A stretch of 64,000 nucleotides of DNA from Pseudomonas sp. efr-133-TYG-5 (GCF_030209175.1 NZ_JARVSM010000009.1:1-64000); one strand, 5' to 3'; counted from the first letter of the stretch, positions 26,237-47,710 are shown. Notes: a model not told the origin generated them from the sequence alone. Made by a program: numbers and translations.

Positions 26237-26260
26237 ACGCACCAGCACGCCGCGGATTTA
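26237..26260 (-). promoter_or_regulatory. PvdS (iron-starvation) box for pvdH
   Basis: TAAAT (26260-26256) and CGT (26239-26237) on the minus strand are separated by exactly 16 bases. The site lies between the GNAT gene stop and pvdH, about 100 bases before the pvdH ATG. Confidence 0.85.
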
Positions 26261-26277
26261 CACCCTTGATCGCGTTG

Positions 26278-26763
26278 TCAGGCGGGAGAGGTCAGGGGCT
26301 TGTCCATGGGAATGGCTTGCAGGCCGTCCTGCGACAGCGCGGGTGCCGATTCGCAGTAGCCCAGCCGCCGGTAGAACGCCGCGCCGGTGCGCGTGCTGCG
26401 CAACCGCGCGCGGGGCTGCCCGCGAATGCGCAGCCAGCCTTCGAGATCGCTCATCAGCGCCCGCCCGGCGCCGCGCCGGAACCACTCCGGTTGCACGTGA
26501 CACCAGCCGATGTCGCCGTCAGCCGTGGCCATGCCGACACCGACCGGTCTGCCGCGCAGCAGGGCGAGATTCAGGTAACGCTGCGGATCGCTCAGCCAGG
26601 CGCTGATGCAATCCAGCGATTGCCGGTCGAGCCAGGCGTTGACGAGGTGCGGATCGTTGCGGTGATCGAGCGCGCAGCCGACGCGGATGGAGCGCTCGAC
26701 GATGCGGCTGATAATGCCGGAGTCGGCCAGTGTAGCCGGACAAACATGAAGGATGGCCTGCAT
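26278..26763 (-). CDS. GNAT family N-acetyltransferase
   Basis: This 161-residue acetyl-CoA-dependent acetyltransferase has the GNAT fold. The acetyl-CoA loop is WFRRGAGRALMSDLE, and the C-terminal TGAAFYRRLGYCE is a typical GNAT end. The N-terminal WLDRQSLDCISAWLSD region may shape the substrate site. It is not one of the known pyoverdine acyltransferases and has no PvdS box of its own, so a link to the siderophore is not supported. It ends 18 bases before the pvdH iron-starvation box. Confidence 0.85.
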   Translation of the reverse strand: MQAILHVCPATLADSGIISRIVERSIRVGCALDHRNDPHLVNAWLDRQSLDCISAWLSDPQRYLNLALLRGRPVGVGMATADGDIGWCHVQPEWFRRGAGRALMSDLEGWLRIRGQPRARLRSTRTGAAFYRRLGYCESAPALSQDGLQAIPMDKPLTSPA

Positions 26764-26898
26764 GGCGCGGTTTCCTCAATCCATTGAGTCAAAGCTGCAG
26801 CGACCATAGCCGTACGCCCACCCGATGGCTATCGGCGCGAGGTTACATTTGATGTAGTGATCCGCGTCGCCGCACGGGGCGGCAGCGACGCGGCAGGG

Positions 26899-28221
26899 TC
26901 AAACCGGTTGCAACGGCATGCTCAGTTCGACCCGCAGACCGTCCGGGCGACTGTCGAAGTGCAGGGTGCAGCCGCAGCGCTGGACGATGGCCTGGACAAT
27001 CGCCAGCCCGAGGCCACACCCGGTGCTCTGACCGTTGCGCCAGAAGCGCTGGGTCAGATGCTGCAAGTCATCGGCGGCAATCCCCGGGCCATGGTCGCGT
27101 ACCACAAAGCGCACGCGATGACCGGTGGTCTCCAGGCTCAGCTCCACCGCGCCGTCCGCCGGGGTATGCCGCAGCGCGTTGTCGAGCAGATTGCGCAGCG
27201 CGGCGATCGACAGCACCGCCGGCATTTGCACCGGCGCCGTCGACAGCGGCGTCGGCAGGTGCAACTGGATGCGCTGGCGTTCGCCACCGGCAGCATCCTG
27301 GATGGCCAGGCGCGCCACCTGTTCGGCGCTGCATTGCACCCCGTCATCGAACGACAGACTGCCCTCGACCCGGGCCAGCAACAACAGTTGCTCGAGAGTG
27401 CGATGCAGGCGGTCGGCCCCCTCCTCCGCGCGCGCCAGCGACTGATCGCGGGCGCTGCCCTCGGTCATCCGCGCCACTTGCAGATGGGTCTTGATCGCCG
27501 TCAGCGGGCTGCGCAATTCATGGGCGGCGTCGCCGGTCAGCCGCCGCTCGCGCTCGATGGTCTTGCCGATGCGCTGGAACAGCTGGTTCTGGGTATCGAG
27601 CAGCGGCTTCAACTCACTGGGAAACGACTGCAACTGCAGCGGCTCGAGCGAATCGGCGTTACGCCGCATCAGTGCTTCACGCAGGCGATTGAGCGGCGCC
27701 AGCCCCTGGCCGATGCCCAGCCACAACAGGCACAGGCAGCCGAGCAGCGCCACGCCGACCGGCACCGATGCCGCCAGCAGGATCGACATATTCAGTGCTT
27801 CGCGCTCGATCTGCCGATCCGCCGTGGTGATCCGCACATCACCGCGGGCGAGGGTGAAACTGCGCCACGGCGCGCCGTCGATCATCTGGTCGTGGAAGCC
27901 CATTTTCTCCGCTTCCAGGGCCTGCTCCGGATTGTTGTGGCTACGCGCGAGGATCTCCCCGCGCAGCGAGCTGACCTGACAGGCCATGCCGCCAGGGATG
28001 TTCAGTTGTTCGGCACTGAAATGGGTGCCCTCGCCCTTGCTCGGCAGCGTCGGCAATTGCTCCAGCAGGCCGGCGACCATCCGTGCCGAAGCCACCAGGC
28101 GCTGGTCGAGGGAAAACATCATCTGGTTGCGCAGGTCGCTGAGCATCCAGGCTGCCGCCAGGGCCCAGATCAGCGCGAACGCAGCGCCGAGGGTCAGGCT
28201 CAGGCGCAGGCGCAGACTCAT
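26899..28221 (-). CDS. Sensor histidine kinase of the Dsb-linked two-component system (DsbS-like)
   Basis: This 440-residue inner-membrane kinase has transmembrane helices near 8-28 and 165-190 and a periplasmic sensor between them containing one Cys (GMACQVS). It continues with a HAMP-like linker, the H box DAAHELRSPLTAIKTH (phospho-His234), an N box LRNLLDNALRHTP and a G box DHGPGIAADDL. Its ATG overlaps the response-regulator stop (ATGA). The gene order matches the P. aeruginosa PA2476-PA2480 region, whose kinase I recall being named DsbS and linked to copper stress; that naming is from memory. It probably controls dsbD, tlpA-like and dsbG. Confidence 0.85.
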   Translation of the reverse strand: MSLRLRLSLTLGAAFALIWALAAAWMLSDLRNQMMFSLDQRLVASARMVAGLLEQLPTLPSKGEGTHFSAEQLNIPGGMACQVSSLRGEILARSHNNPEQALEAEKMGFHDQMIDGAPWRSFTLARGDVRITTADRQIEREALNMSILLAASVPVGVALLGCLCLLWLGIGQGLAPLNRLREALMRRNADSLEPLQLQSFPSELKPLLDTQNQLFQRIGKTIERERRLTGDAAHELRSPLTAIKTHLQVARMTEGSARDQSLARAEEGADRLHRTLEQLLLLARVEGSLSFDDGVQCSAEQVARLAIQDAAGGERQRIQLHLPTPLSTAPVQMPAVLSIAALRNLLDNALRHTPADGAVELSLETTGHRVRFVVRDHGPGIAADDLQHLTQRFWRNGQSTGCGLGLAIVQAIVQRCGCTLHFDSRPDGLRVELSMPLQPV

Positions 28222-28901
28222 CACTTGTCCTGTTCTCCGCCATCGGCCGGGCCCAGGCGATAGCCCAGGCCACGTACGGTTTCGACGATGCCCTTGCCCA
28301 GTTTGCTGCGCAGGTGGTGGATGTGCACGTTGAGCGCGTTGCTCTCCAGTTCGTCGTTGAAGCCGTAGACGCTGTCCTTCAACTGCTCGGTGGAGAGCAC
28401 CCGGCCACGGTTGTGCAACAGCGCCTGCAGCAGCGATTGCTCGCGACGCGAGAGGTCCACCGGTTGCCCGGCAAGGGTGGTTTCCCGACTGCTCGGGTCG
28501 TAGGTCAACGCGCCGTGCTCGATCAGGTTGACGCTGCGCCCGGCCACTCGGCGCAGCAGGGTCTGCAGGCGCGCGAACAGCTCACGCAGGTCGAACGGCT
28601 TGAGCAGGTAATCGTCGGCGCCAGCCTGCAGGCCATCGACACGGTCGGTGACCGAGTCCCGCGCGGTGAGGATCAGCACCGGAATCTCCAGGCCTTGCTG
28701 ACGCAGTTGCTGCAAGAGTTTGAGGCCATCTTCGTCCGGCAGGCCGAGATCGAGCACCATCACGTCGAATTCGGCGACCTTGAGCATCGCCCGCGCCTTC
28801 GAGGCAGTATTGACGTGTTCCACGGTCAGGCCCTGGGTGGTCAACCCGGCGACGATGCCGCTGGCGATCAACTCATCGTCTTCGCAAACCAATACGTGCA
28901 T
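28221..28901 (-). CDS. OmpR-family response regulator (DsbR-like)
   Basis: This 226-residue response regulator has a receiver domain 1-115 with acidic pocket D8/D9, phosphorylatable D51 (MVLDLGLPDEDG) and conserved Lys in DDYLLKPFDL. An OmpR/PhoB winged helix follows at 130-220 (LSRREQSLLQALLHNRGRVLSTEQL and a C-terminal VRGLGYRL). The ATG at 28901 begins exactly at the receiver sequence. It is divergent from dsbD; the intergenic DNA holds two 9-base direct repeats at 11-base spacing, a typical OmpR-family site. Confidence 0.9.
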   Translation of the reverse strand: MHVLVCEDDELIASGIVAGLTTQGLTVEHVNTASKARAMLKVAEFDVMVLDLGLPDEDGLKLLQQLRQQGLEIPVLILTARDSVTDRVDGLQAGADDYLLKPFDLRELFARLQTLLRRVAGRSVNLIEHGALTYDPSSRETTLAGQPVDLSRREQSLLQALLHNRGRVLSTEQLKDSVYGFNDELESNALNVHIHHLRSKLGKGIVETVRGLGYRLGPADGGEQDK

Positions 28902-28987
28902 GCTGAGTCCCGTCGAAAATTGCTGATTAGGCCGCTGGCCGATTAAGCCGACATTATGCCCCGAACGCCGCACCGACAAGGGCGTCG

Positions 28988-29007
28988 CGGTTAATCATCG
29001 GTTAATC
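28988..29007. promoter_or_regulatory. Direct repeat CGGTTAATC x2, candidate response-regulator site
   Basis: CGGTTAATC occurs at 28988-28996 and again at 28999-29007, one helical turn apart (11 bases). It lies 48 bases before the dsbD start, between the divergent regulator and dsb genes. OmpR-family regulators bind such tandem half-sites. Confidence 0.6.
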
Positions 29008-29054
29008 GCCGCCGCCCATTGTGCACCTCACTTGCACAGGGACAAGGCTCCTCC

Positions 29055-30788
29055 ATGCGTCATTTCTTGCTGTTTTTTGTTCTGTTGATGTCGGGTCTGG
29101 CCCAGGCAGGAACGGACCCATTTGCGCCAAAAGCGGAATTCCTGCCGGTCGACAAGGCCTTCGTGCTGACCTCCGAGCGCCTGGAATCCGGCGAAACCCA
29201 ATTGTTCTGGCAGATCGCCGACGGCTACTACCTGTACCAGAAACGCCTGAAATTCGACGGCCTGGCGGCCGAGCACGCACCGACCCTGCCGGCGGGCGAG
29301 TCGCACAGCGACGAGTATTTCGGCGAACAACCGGTTTACCGCCAGGGCCTGGAGCTGAAGCTGCCAGCCGCTGCCAGTGGCCAGATCAAAGTCACCTATC
29401 AGGGCTGTGCCGACGCCGGCCTGTGTTATCCGCCGCAGACCCGGGTCATCGACCTCGGCGGTCAGGCGCCTGCGGCGACCGGTGCCGAAGCAGCGGATCA
29501 GGCCCTGGCCAGCGGCCTGCAACAGCGGGCGCTGGGCTGGAGCCTGCTGGTGTTTTTCGGCCTCGGCCTGCTGCTGGCGTTCACGCCGTGCTCGCTGCCG
29601 ATGCTGCCGATCCTGGCCGGGATGATTGTCGGCAGCGGCGCCACACCCCGTCGCGGCTTCGCCCTGGCCAGCAGTTATGTGATCTGCATGGCGCTGGTCT
29701 ATGCGGCGATGGGCGTGGTGGCGGCCCTGCTCGGCGCGAATCTGCAGGCATGGTTGCAGAACCCGTGGCTGCTCGGCGCATTCGCGGCGATTTTCGTGGT
29801 GCTGGCGCTGCCGATGTTCGGCTTCTTCGAATTGCAATTGCCGGTGGCCCTGCGTGATCGCCTGGAACATGCTTCGCGCAGTCGCAGCGGCGGCAGCCTG
29901 ATCGGCGCCGGGGTGCTCGGCGCGTTGTCCGGGTTGCTGGTCGGCCCGTGCATGACCGCACCGCTGGCCGGCGCCCTGCTGTACATCGCCCAAAGCGGCA
30001 ACGCGTTGCACGGCGGCCTGATTCTGTTTGCCCTGGGCATCGGCATCGGCGTGCCGCTGTTGTTGCTGGTGACCGTGGGCAATCGTTTCCTGCCCAAGCC
30101 CGGCGCGTGGATGAACCTGCTCAAAGGCGTGTTCGGCTTCCTGTTTCTCGCCACGGCGCTGCTGATGTTGCGCCCGGTGCTCGATCCTTCGCTGTGGCTG
30201 GGCCTGTGCGGCGCCTTGTTGCTGATCGCCGCGTACAGTGCCTGGCAACAGGCGCAAGGCTTTGGCCGCGTGGCGCAGATGTTCGGCGCCAGCGCGCTGC
30301 TGCTCGGTCTGTGGGGCAGCCTGCTGGTGATCGGCGCAGCCGGTGGCAGCGACGATCCGTATCAGCCATTGCGGGTGTACAGCGCCGACCGTAGCGGCGT
30401 TGTCGGGGCGGACGCGCATGAAGCCTTCACCACCATCAAGGATCCGGCCGCCCTGCAACAGCAACTTGACGCCGCACAAGCGCAGGGCCAGTGGGTGCTG
30501 CTCGATTACTACGCCGACTGGTGCGTGTCGTGCAAAGTCATGGAGAAGCAGGTGTTCGGCCAGGCGCGGGTAATGCAGGCGCTGCGCGATGTGCGCTTGC
30601 TCCGACTCGACGTGACCGCCGACAATGCCGCCAGCCGTGAGCTGCTCGGCCGCTACAAGGTGCCGGGGCCGCCGAGTTTTGTCTGGATCGGCACGGACGG
30701 CGCCGAACGCCGCAGCCAGCGCATCACCGGCGAAGTCGATGCCGACACCTTCCTGCAACGCTGGACCACCACCCGAGACGCCCGTTAA
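29055..30788 (+). CDS. dsbD: DsbD, transmembrane thiol:disulfide interchange protein
   Basis: This 577-residue protein moves electrons from cytosolic thioredoxin to periplasmic isomerases. It has a signal peptide (about 1-18), a periplasmic alpha domain with C118/C124 (GCADAGLCYPP), an eight-helix membrane domain with Cys in FTPCSLPM (about 179) and GPCMTAP (about 299), and a C-terminal thioredoxin domain with C490-V-S-C493. The ATG at 29055 is chosen because the signal peptide starts there. It is the first gene of dsbD/tlpA-like/dsbG, divergent from the two-component system. It probably represents a second, stress-induced dsbD (dsbD2). Confidence 0.93.
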   Translation: MRHFLLFFVLLMSGLAQAGTDPFAPKAEFLPVDKAFVLTSERLESGETQLFWQIADGYYLYQKRLKFDGLAAEHAPTLPAGESHSDEYFGEQPVYRQGLELKLPAAASGQIKVTYQGCADAGLCYPPQTRVIDLGGQAPAATGAEAADQALASGLQQRALGWSLLVFFGLGLLLAFTPCSLPMLPILAGMIVGSGATPRRGFALASSYVICMALVYAAMGVVAALLGANLQAWLQNPWLLGAFAAIFVVLALPMFGFFELQLPVALRDRLEHASRSRSGGSLIGAGVLGALSGLLVGPCMTAPLAGALLYIAQSGNALHGGLILFALGIGIGVPLLLLVTVGNRFLPKPGAWMNLLKGVFGFLFLATALLMLRPVLDPSLWLGLCGALLLIAAYSAWQQAQGFGRVAQMFGASALLLGLWGSLLVIGAAGGSDDPYQPLRVYSADRSGVVGADAHEAFTTIKDPAALQQQLDAAQAQGQWVLLDYYADWCVSCKVMEKQVFGQARVMQALRDVRLLRLDVTADNAASRELLGRYKVPGPPSFVWIGTDGAERRSQRITGEVDADTFLQRWTTTRDAR

Positions 30789-31657
30789 TGCTGACCTTCA
30801 CCCTCGGCACCTTTGCCATTGCGCTCAACCACCTGCTGCTGATCAGTGCCCTGGCGCTGGCGACTTTTGTCGGCTGGCGGGTGGCCAAGCGCGGTGGCGA
30901 TAACCCCGAGTCGGCGTTGTTCAGCCTGTTTCTGCTCGGCATGCTGGCGGCGCGCGTGGCGTTTGTCGCCGTTTACTGGGGCCATTACCGCAACGATCCG
31001 TGGCAGATCATCGACCTGCGCGACGGCGGTTTTCTTGCCTGGCCAGGGGTGATCGTACTGTTGCTCGCGGCGCTGTACCGCGGCTGGCGGCGGCCGGGCC
31101 TGCGCCGGCCGCTGGGCTTCGGCGTGGCCAGTGGCGTGGTGTTCTGGGTGCTGGCGAGCCTGTCGCTGAGCCTCTATGAACAAGGTACGCGCCTGCCGGA
31201 CATCAGCCTGCGCAACGCCGCCGGGGAAACCGTGAAGCTCTCCGACTATCAGGGCGGACCGCTGGTGATCAACCTGTGGGCCACGTGGTGCCCGCCGTGC
31301 CGGCGAGAAATGCCGGTGCTGGAAAACGCCCAGCAGCAACGCCCGGACCTGACCTTTCTGTTCGTCAATCAGGCCGAGAGCATGCAAAGCGTGGCGACCT
31401 TTCTCGAAACCCAGGGCCTGAGCCTGTCCAATGTGCTCTTTGATCGCAGCGGGCGCCTGGGTCAGGCCGTGGGCTCCATGGCGTTGCCGACAACCCTTTT
31501 CTACAGCCCGGACGGTCGCCTGCTGGGCAGCCACCTGGGTGAATTGTCGAACGCCAGCCTGGCTCGCGCCCTGGAGAATTTCGACACGCCAACCCCGAAT
31601 GCCACACCGGCCACCTCTGCAAGGAAACTGCCATGCCCCGCCTCCGCCACCTGCTGA
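30788..31657 (+). CDS. Membrane-anchored TlpA-like thiol-disulfide reductase
   Basis: The first 130 residues of this 289-residue protein contain three or four membrane helices resembling part of a prolipoprotein-diacylglyceryl-transferase-like module. A periplasmic thioredoxin domain follows at about 138-275, with C168-P-P-C171 in LWATWCPPCRREM and the cis-Pro in SMALPTTLFY. Such proteins receive electrons from DsbD and reduce periplasmic partners. The P. aeruginosa relative at this position (PA2477) has the same context. It overlaps dsbD by one base (TAATG), and its tail runs 25 bases into dsbG. Confidence 0.87.
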   Translation: MLTFTLGTFAIALNHLLLISALALATFVGWRVAKRGGDNPESALFSLFLLGMLAARVAFVAVYWGHYRNDPWQIIDLRDGGFLAWPGVIVLLLAALYRGWRRPGLRRPLGFGVASGVVFWVLASLSLSLYEQGTRLPDISLRNAAGETVKLSDYQGGPLVINLWATWCPPCRREMPVLENAQQQRPDLTFLFVNQAESMQSVATFLETQGLSLSNVLFDRSGRLGQAVGSMALPTTLFYSPDGRLLGSHLGELSNASLARALENFDTPTPNATPATSARKLPCPASATC

Positions 31658-32403
31658 CGCTGACCCTGGGCGCTGCCCTGCTGCACTTGCCGTCGGTACA
31701 GGCCGCCGAAGAGTTGCCTGACGCGATCAAGAAGATTGAAGCCAAGGGTGCGAAAATCGTCGGCCAGTTCGACGCCCCCGACGGCCTGCGCGGCTACGCG
31801 GCGCAGTACCAGAATCGCGGCATGGCGCTGTATCTGACGCCGGATGGCAAGCATGTGTTGCTGGGCAACCTGTACGACGCCGACGGCAACGACCTGAGCA
31901 GCGCGCCATTGCAGAAACTGGTCTACGCGCCGATGGCCAAGGAAGTCTGGGCCAAATTCGAAGCCAGCAACTGGATTCAGGACGGCAACCCGAACGCGCC
32001 GCGCACGGTGTACCTGTTCAGCGACCCGAACTGCCCGTACTGCAACATGTTCTGGGAACAGGCACGGCCGTGGGTCAAGGCCGGCAAGGTGCAATTGCGC
32101 CACATCATGGTCGGCATCATTCGCGAAGACAGCCCGGGCAAATCCGCCGCCCTGCTGGCGGCAAAAGACCCGGCCAAGGCCCTGGAAGATCACGAAAAGG
32201 CCGGCAAGGCCAGCACGCTCAAGGCCCTGAAGGACATTCCGGCCGCCGTGCAAACCAAACTGGCGGCGAACATGCAGTTGATGGAGGACCTGGATCTGCA
32301 GGCGACTCCGGCAATCTTCTACATGGACGACAAGGGTGAACTGCAACAACAGCAAGGCGCGCCGGCGCCGGACAAACTGGCGAAGATTCTCGGGCCGAAG
32401 TAA
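31633..32403 (+). CDS. dsbG: DsbG, periplasmic disulfide isomerase/sulfenic-acid reductase
   Basis: This 256-residue secreted protein of the DsbC/DsbG family has a signal peptide ending near VQAAEE, an N-terminal dimerisation domain (about 25-80), and a thioredoxin domain with C134-P-Y-C137 in FSDPNCPYCNMFW plus the cis-Pro in LQATPAIFYMD. CPYC and the length fit DsbG, which rescues single cysteines from sulfenylation and isomerises wrong disulfides. DsbD would keep it reduced. It starts inside the end of the tlpA-like gene and is followed by a strong hairpin. Confidence 0.9.
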   Translation: MPRLRHLLTLTLGAALLHLPSVQAAEELPDAIKKIEAKGAKIVGQFDAPDGLRGYAAQYQNRGMALYLTPDGKHVLLGNLYDADGNDLSSAPLQKLVYAPMAKEVWAKFEASNWIQDGNPNAPRTVYLFSDPNCPYCNMFWEQARPWVKAGKVQLRHIMVGIIREDSPGKSAALLAAKDPAKALEDHEKAGKASTLKALKDIPAAVQTKLAANMQLMEDLDLQATPAIFYMDDKGELQQQQGAPAPDKLAKILGPK

Positions 32404-32411
32404 CGCCTGGC

Positions 32412-32436
32412 GGCTCCGGCAGACACTGCCGGAGCC
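32412..32436. terminator. Perfect 11-bp hairpin between convergent genes
   Basis: GGCTCCGGCAG (32412-32422) and CTGCCGGAGCC (32426-32436) pair perfectly around a three-base loop, nine bases after the dsbG stop and one base before the end of the convergent gene. There is no strong T-run on either side, so termination is likely but not certain. Confidence 0.7.
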
Positions 32437-32437
32437 A

Positions 32438-33475
32438 TCACCATTCGCTCGGCTGACACCGGTCAAGGATGTCGTCCAGTTCATCTGTCGCTTCGCGCTC
32501 GCGCAAAAACTGCGTCACCTCTTGCGACCACTCGGCATCCGATACGATGCCGGCCCAGGCATGGGTATTTGCCGAATGGCACGGTCGGTCATCAAAGTTC
32601 TGGATCAATGCCTGGTTCAAGGTTCGGACATCGAATCCCGGATTCCTTTCGCTTTGCAGCATCAGGGCATTGAACACCCGCTGTTGCGTTTCGGGATTTG
32701 GCGTGAGGGGGTAGGCTTGAGTTGAACTCAGGACGATAAACGTCGGTTTGACGTTTTCCGCCAGCGCGGCCTGCAATCGATAGTGACCGTCGATAATCAC
32801 GTAGGAACATAACGCGCCGACATACCAGAGCAAGACAGGCGGCAGGCTGTCCTCTCTTGCCTTTTTGCGCCACCACTTCATACGCCCGGCATACGGATCG
32901 ACCGTGTGCAGACCGATCAGGTTGCCCAGATCCCAGTCGAGCCACTCCACCGGTCGTGGCTGAAGATTGTCGAGAATGCCGTCACCACGCGCAGACCAGA
33001 TCGGTAAATGACTGGTCATCTCTTGTTCTGTCGAGAAATACCAATTGCTCACACCGTCGCCACGTTGTCTGCGCAAGGCTACTGGCATCATGGGCCGTGC
33101 CACCCAGTGCCCGGGATACAGAAAGTCCGCACGATGCTCCATCAATTGGTTGATGAAAAATCGGCTCCAGGCCTTCATTCGCTGCCCGACGGGCAAATGG
33201 CGGTGGTGTTCGACTTGCGCCGAGTCAATGGCCGCAACGGGAGGCGACGCCCATTGTATCGGAATCGGATTGCGCACCAGCCAGGCACCGTAATACGAAG
33301 TCGCTATCGTTCCCCAGAGCAACGGGGTCTCGTTGAACATCAGTTTCAGGCGAGCGTTGTTACCCGTCCGCAGATACAGCTGGGGTTTGCCCTGAGGGGG
33401 GCCACTGATCTCGATGCTCAGTCCCCCCCATTGTCCTTGCAGATCTTCAAGATCGCGCCAGAAGTATTGCTTCAC
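32438..33475 (-). CDS. ParB/Srx-like protein of unknown function, low GC
   Basis: I do not recognise a named family for this 345-residue protein. Around residues 195-245 it has the ParB/sulfiredoxin-type pattern: a stretch of charged residues, PPVLLWYVGALCSYVIIDGHYRLQAALAENV (read as two adjoining pieces), whose IIDGHYRLQAA matches the nucleotide-binding IDGHHRL motif of ParB-like domains. The rest is Trp-rich and unassigned. The start is a GTG at 33475 with AAGGGA five bases upstream. Composition is about 52-55 percent GC by eye against about 64 percent around it, suggesting later acquisition. It lies 31 bases after the hydrolase gene, so the two are probably co-transcribed. Confidence 0.65.
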   Translation of the reverse strand: MKQYFWRDLEDLQGQWGGLSIEISGPPQGKPQLYLRTGNNARLKLMFNETPLLWGTIATSYYGAWLVRNPIPIQWASPPVAAIDSAQVEHHRHLPVGQRMKAWSRFFINQLMEHRADFLYPGHWVARPMMPVALRRQRGDGVSNWYFSTEQEMTSHLPIWSARGDGILDNLQPRPVEWLDWDLGNLIGLHTVDPYAGRMKWWRKKAREDSLPPVLLWYVGALCSYVIIDGHYRLQAALAENVKPTFIVLSSTQAYPLTPNPETQQRVFNALMLQSERNPGFDVRTLNQALIQNFDDRPCHSANTHAWAGIVSDAEWSQEVTQFLREREATDELDDILDRCQPSEW

Positions 33476-33506
33476 GCCAGTCCCTTAAATGAATTCCCGT
33501 GCGCAA

Positions 33507-34331
33507 TTACAGCGTATTTCGATTGCGCTCACGCAAAAAACCGAGCAACACCTGCGTCACAAACTCGGGATTCTCCCGACTGGAGATATGCCCCGCCTGC
33601 GGCACCAGCACACAGTCGCAGCCGATCAGCTCGGCCATTTCCCGGGCTTCCGACGGGGGACGCGGTTTGTCCTGATCGCCACAGACCACCAGGGTGGTCG
33701 CTGCTTCCAGCTCGCGCAGACGCGGCAACAGATCCTCACGGCTGAATGTAATGCGCCCCATCGGCACGATGCTTTCGCGCAGACGATCCGCGGTATACGC
33801 CGCCAGTCTGGCGCGGAAATCCTGATACAGCGCCGACTGCGGATCGATGCCCGGACGGAAGAAGATCGGCACCACGATGTCGAGCAGTTGCTCGGAGATT
33901 TCGCCGCTTTCTTCGATCTGCTTGAACAGTGAGAAGTAGTACTGCCGGGTTGGCTCCGGCTCGACGCCGAGGTAGGTGTCCAGCAGCACCAGGCCATTGA
34001 TCCGCTGCGGTGCCGACAGAGCGAGGCGCACGCCCCACATGCCGCCGACCGATAGTCCCGCGAGGGTGATCCGTTCGATCTGCAGATGATCGAGCAAGGC
34101 CAACGCCTGGCGTGCGATGTCATCCAGTGAGGTGGTGCCTTCAGGCAAACGCCCCGATTCACCATGGCCCCACAGGTCCAGGGCAATCACCCGATAATGC
34201 GATGACAGCGCAGCGATCTGCGGTGCCCACATGGCCGTGTCCCACAGGTAACTGCCCGCCAGCAACACGGCCGGGCCGGTGCCTTGATCAATGTAATGCA
34301 GCGCTTGTCCGTCCACCGTGAAGAAAGGCAT
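33507..34331 (-). CDS. Alpha/beta hydrolase downstream of pvdL
   Basis: This 274-residue serine hydrolase resembles 3-oxoadipate enol-lactonase and C-C bond hydrolases. The nucleophile is S94 in LAGLSVGGMWG, the acid lies in VCGDQDKPRPPSE and the base in QAGHISSRENPEFV. There is no signal peptide, so it is cytosolic. GGAGG precedes the ATG at 34331. It is on the same strand as pvdL but separated by 228 bases holding REP repeats and a terminator, so its tie to pyoverdine is doubtful. It is not the PvdG thioesterase: the sequence is closer to lactonase-type esterases than to type II thioesterases. Confidence 0.82.
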   Translation of the reverse strand: MPFFTVDGQALHYIDQGTGPAVLLAGSYLWDTAMWAPQIAALSSHYRVIALDLWGHGESGRLPEGTTSLDDIARQALALLDHLQIERITLAGLSVGGMWGVRLALSAPQRINGLVLLDTYLGVEPEPTRQYYFSLFKQIEESGEISEQLLDIVVPIFFRPGIDPQSALYQDFRARLAAYTADRLRESIVPMGRITFSREDLLPRLRELEAATTLVVCGDQDKPRPPSEAREMAELIGCDCVLVPQAGHISSRENPEFVTQVLLGFLRERNRNTL

Positions 34332-34347
34332 CGACTACCTCCGCGAC

Positions 34348-34380
34348 AAAAAAGAGAACCGGCAGACTGAGCTGCCGGTT
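34348..34380 (-). terminator. Rho-independent terminator after pvdL
   Basis: AACCGGCAG (34357-34365) and CTGCCGGTT (34372-34380) form a hairpin. On the minus strand it is followed by CTCTTTTTT, a proper U-tract. It lies between pvdL and the hydrolase, only 17 bases before the hydrolase start codon. Confidence 0.8.
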
Positions 34381-34447
34381 GTTGATCGTCAACCCTGGAA
34401 ATGTACGTAAATAGGTCGGTTTATTGGCGTTGAATTCGTTGACGCCT

Positions 34448-34535
34448 TCGCTGGCAAGCCAGCTCCCACAGGGATCGAATGTGTACACAAATCTTGTGTT
34501 CACCGTGAAACCTGTGGCAGCTGGCCTGCCAGCGA
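34448..34535. repeat. REPIN-like inverted pair
   Basis: CGCTGGCAAGCCAGCTCCCA (from 34449) and its inverted relative CAGCTGGCCTGCCAGCG (to 34534) are two REP hairpins in opposite orientation with about 40 bases between, the layout of a REPIN. Non-coding. Confidence 0.75.
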
Positions 34536-34559
34536 CGGGGCCGGAACAGACGCCGGAAA

Positions 34560-47558
<12,999 letters not shown>

Positions 47559-47710
47559 GAGGTTTCCTGCCTGAATTCGGCTTGCTAGTGGAATCGGGTT
47601 GCTGCGTCACGCCGGTCGAAGGCGTGCAGGGCGCGGTCTGTGCCGACCGCGCAAGGCATTGGAATGCTGTCTGGCCGGGGCTGTGCGCCCGCGACCATTC
47701 ACCAATGAGA

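Noticed and set aside
33507-34331. PvdG-type thioesterase
   Set aside because: The hydrolase is in a position where a pyoverdine thioesterase might be expected, but its motifs fit lactonase/esterase-type hydrolases and a terminator separates it from pvdL.
34407-34430. TAAAT followed by CGT, resembling a PvdS box on the plus strand
   Set aside because: The spacer is 15 bases rather than 16 and it points into the 3' end of pvdL with no gene downstream on that strand.
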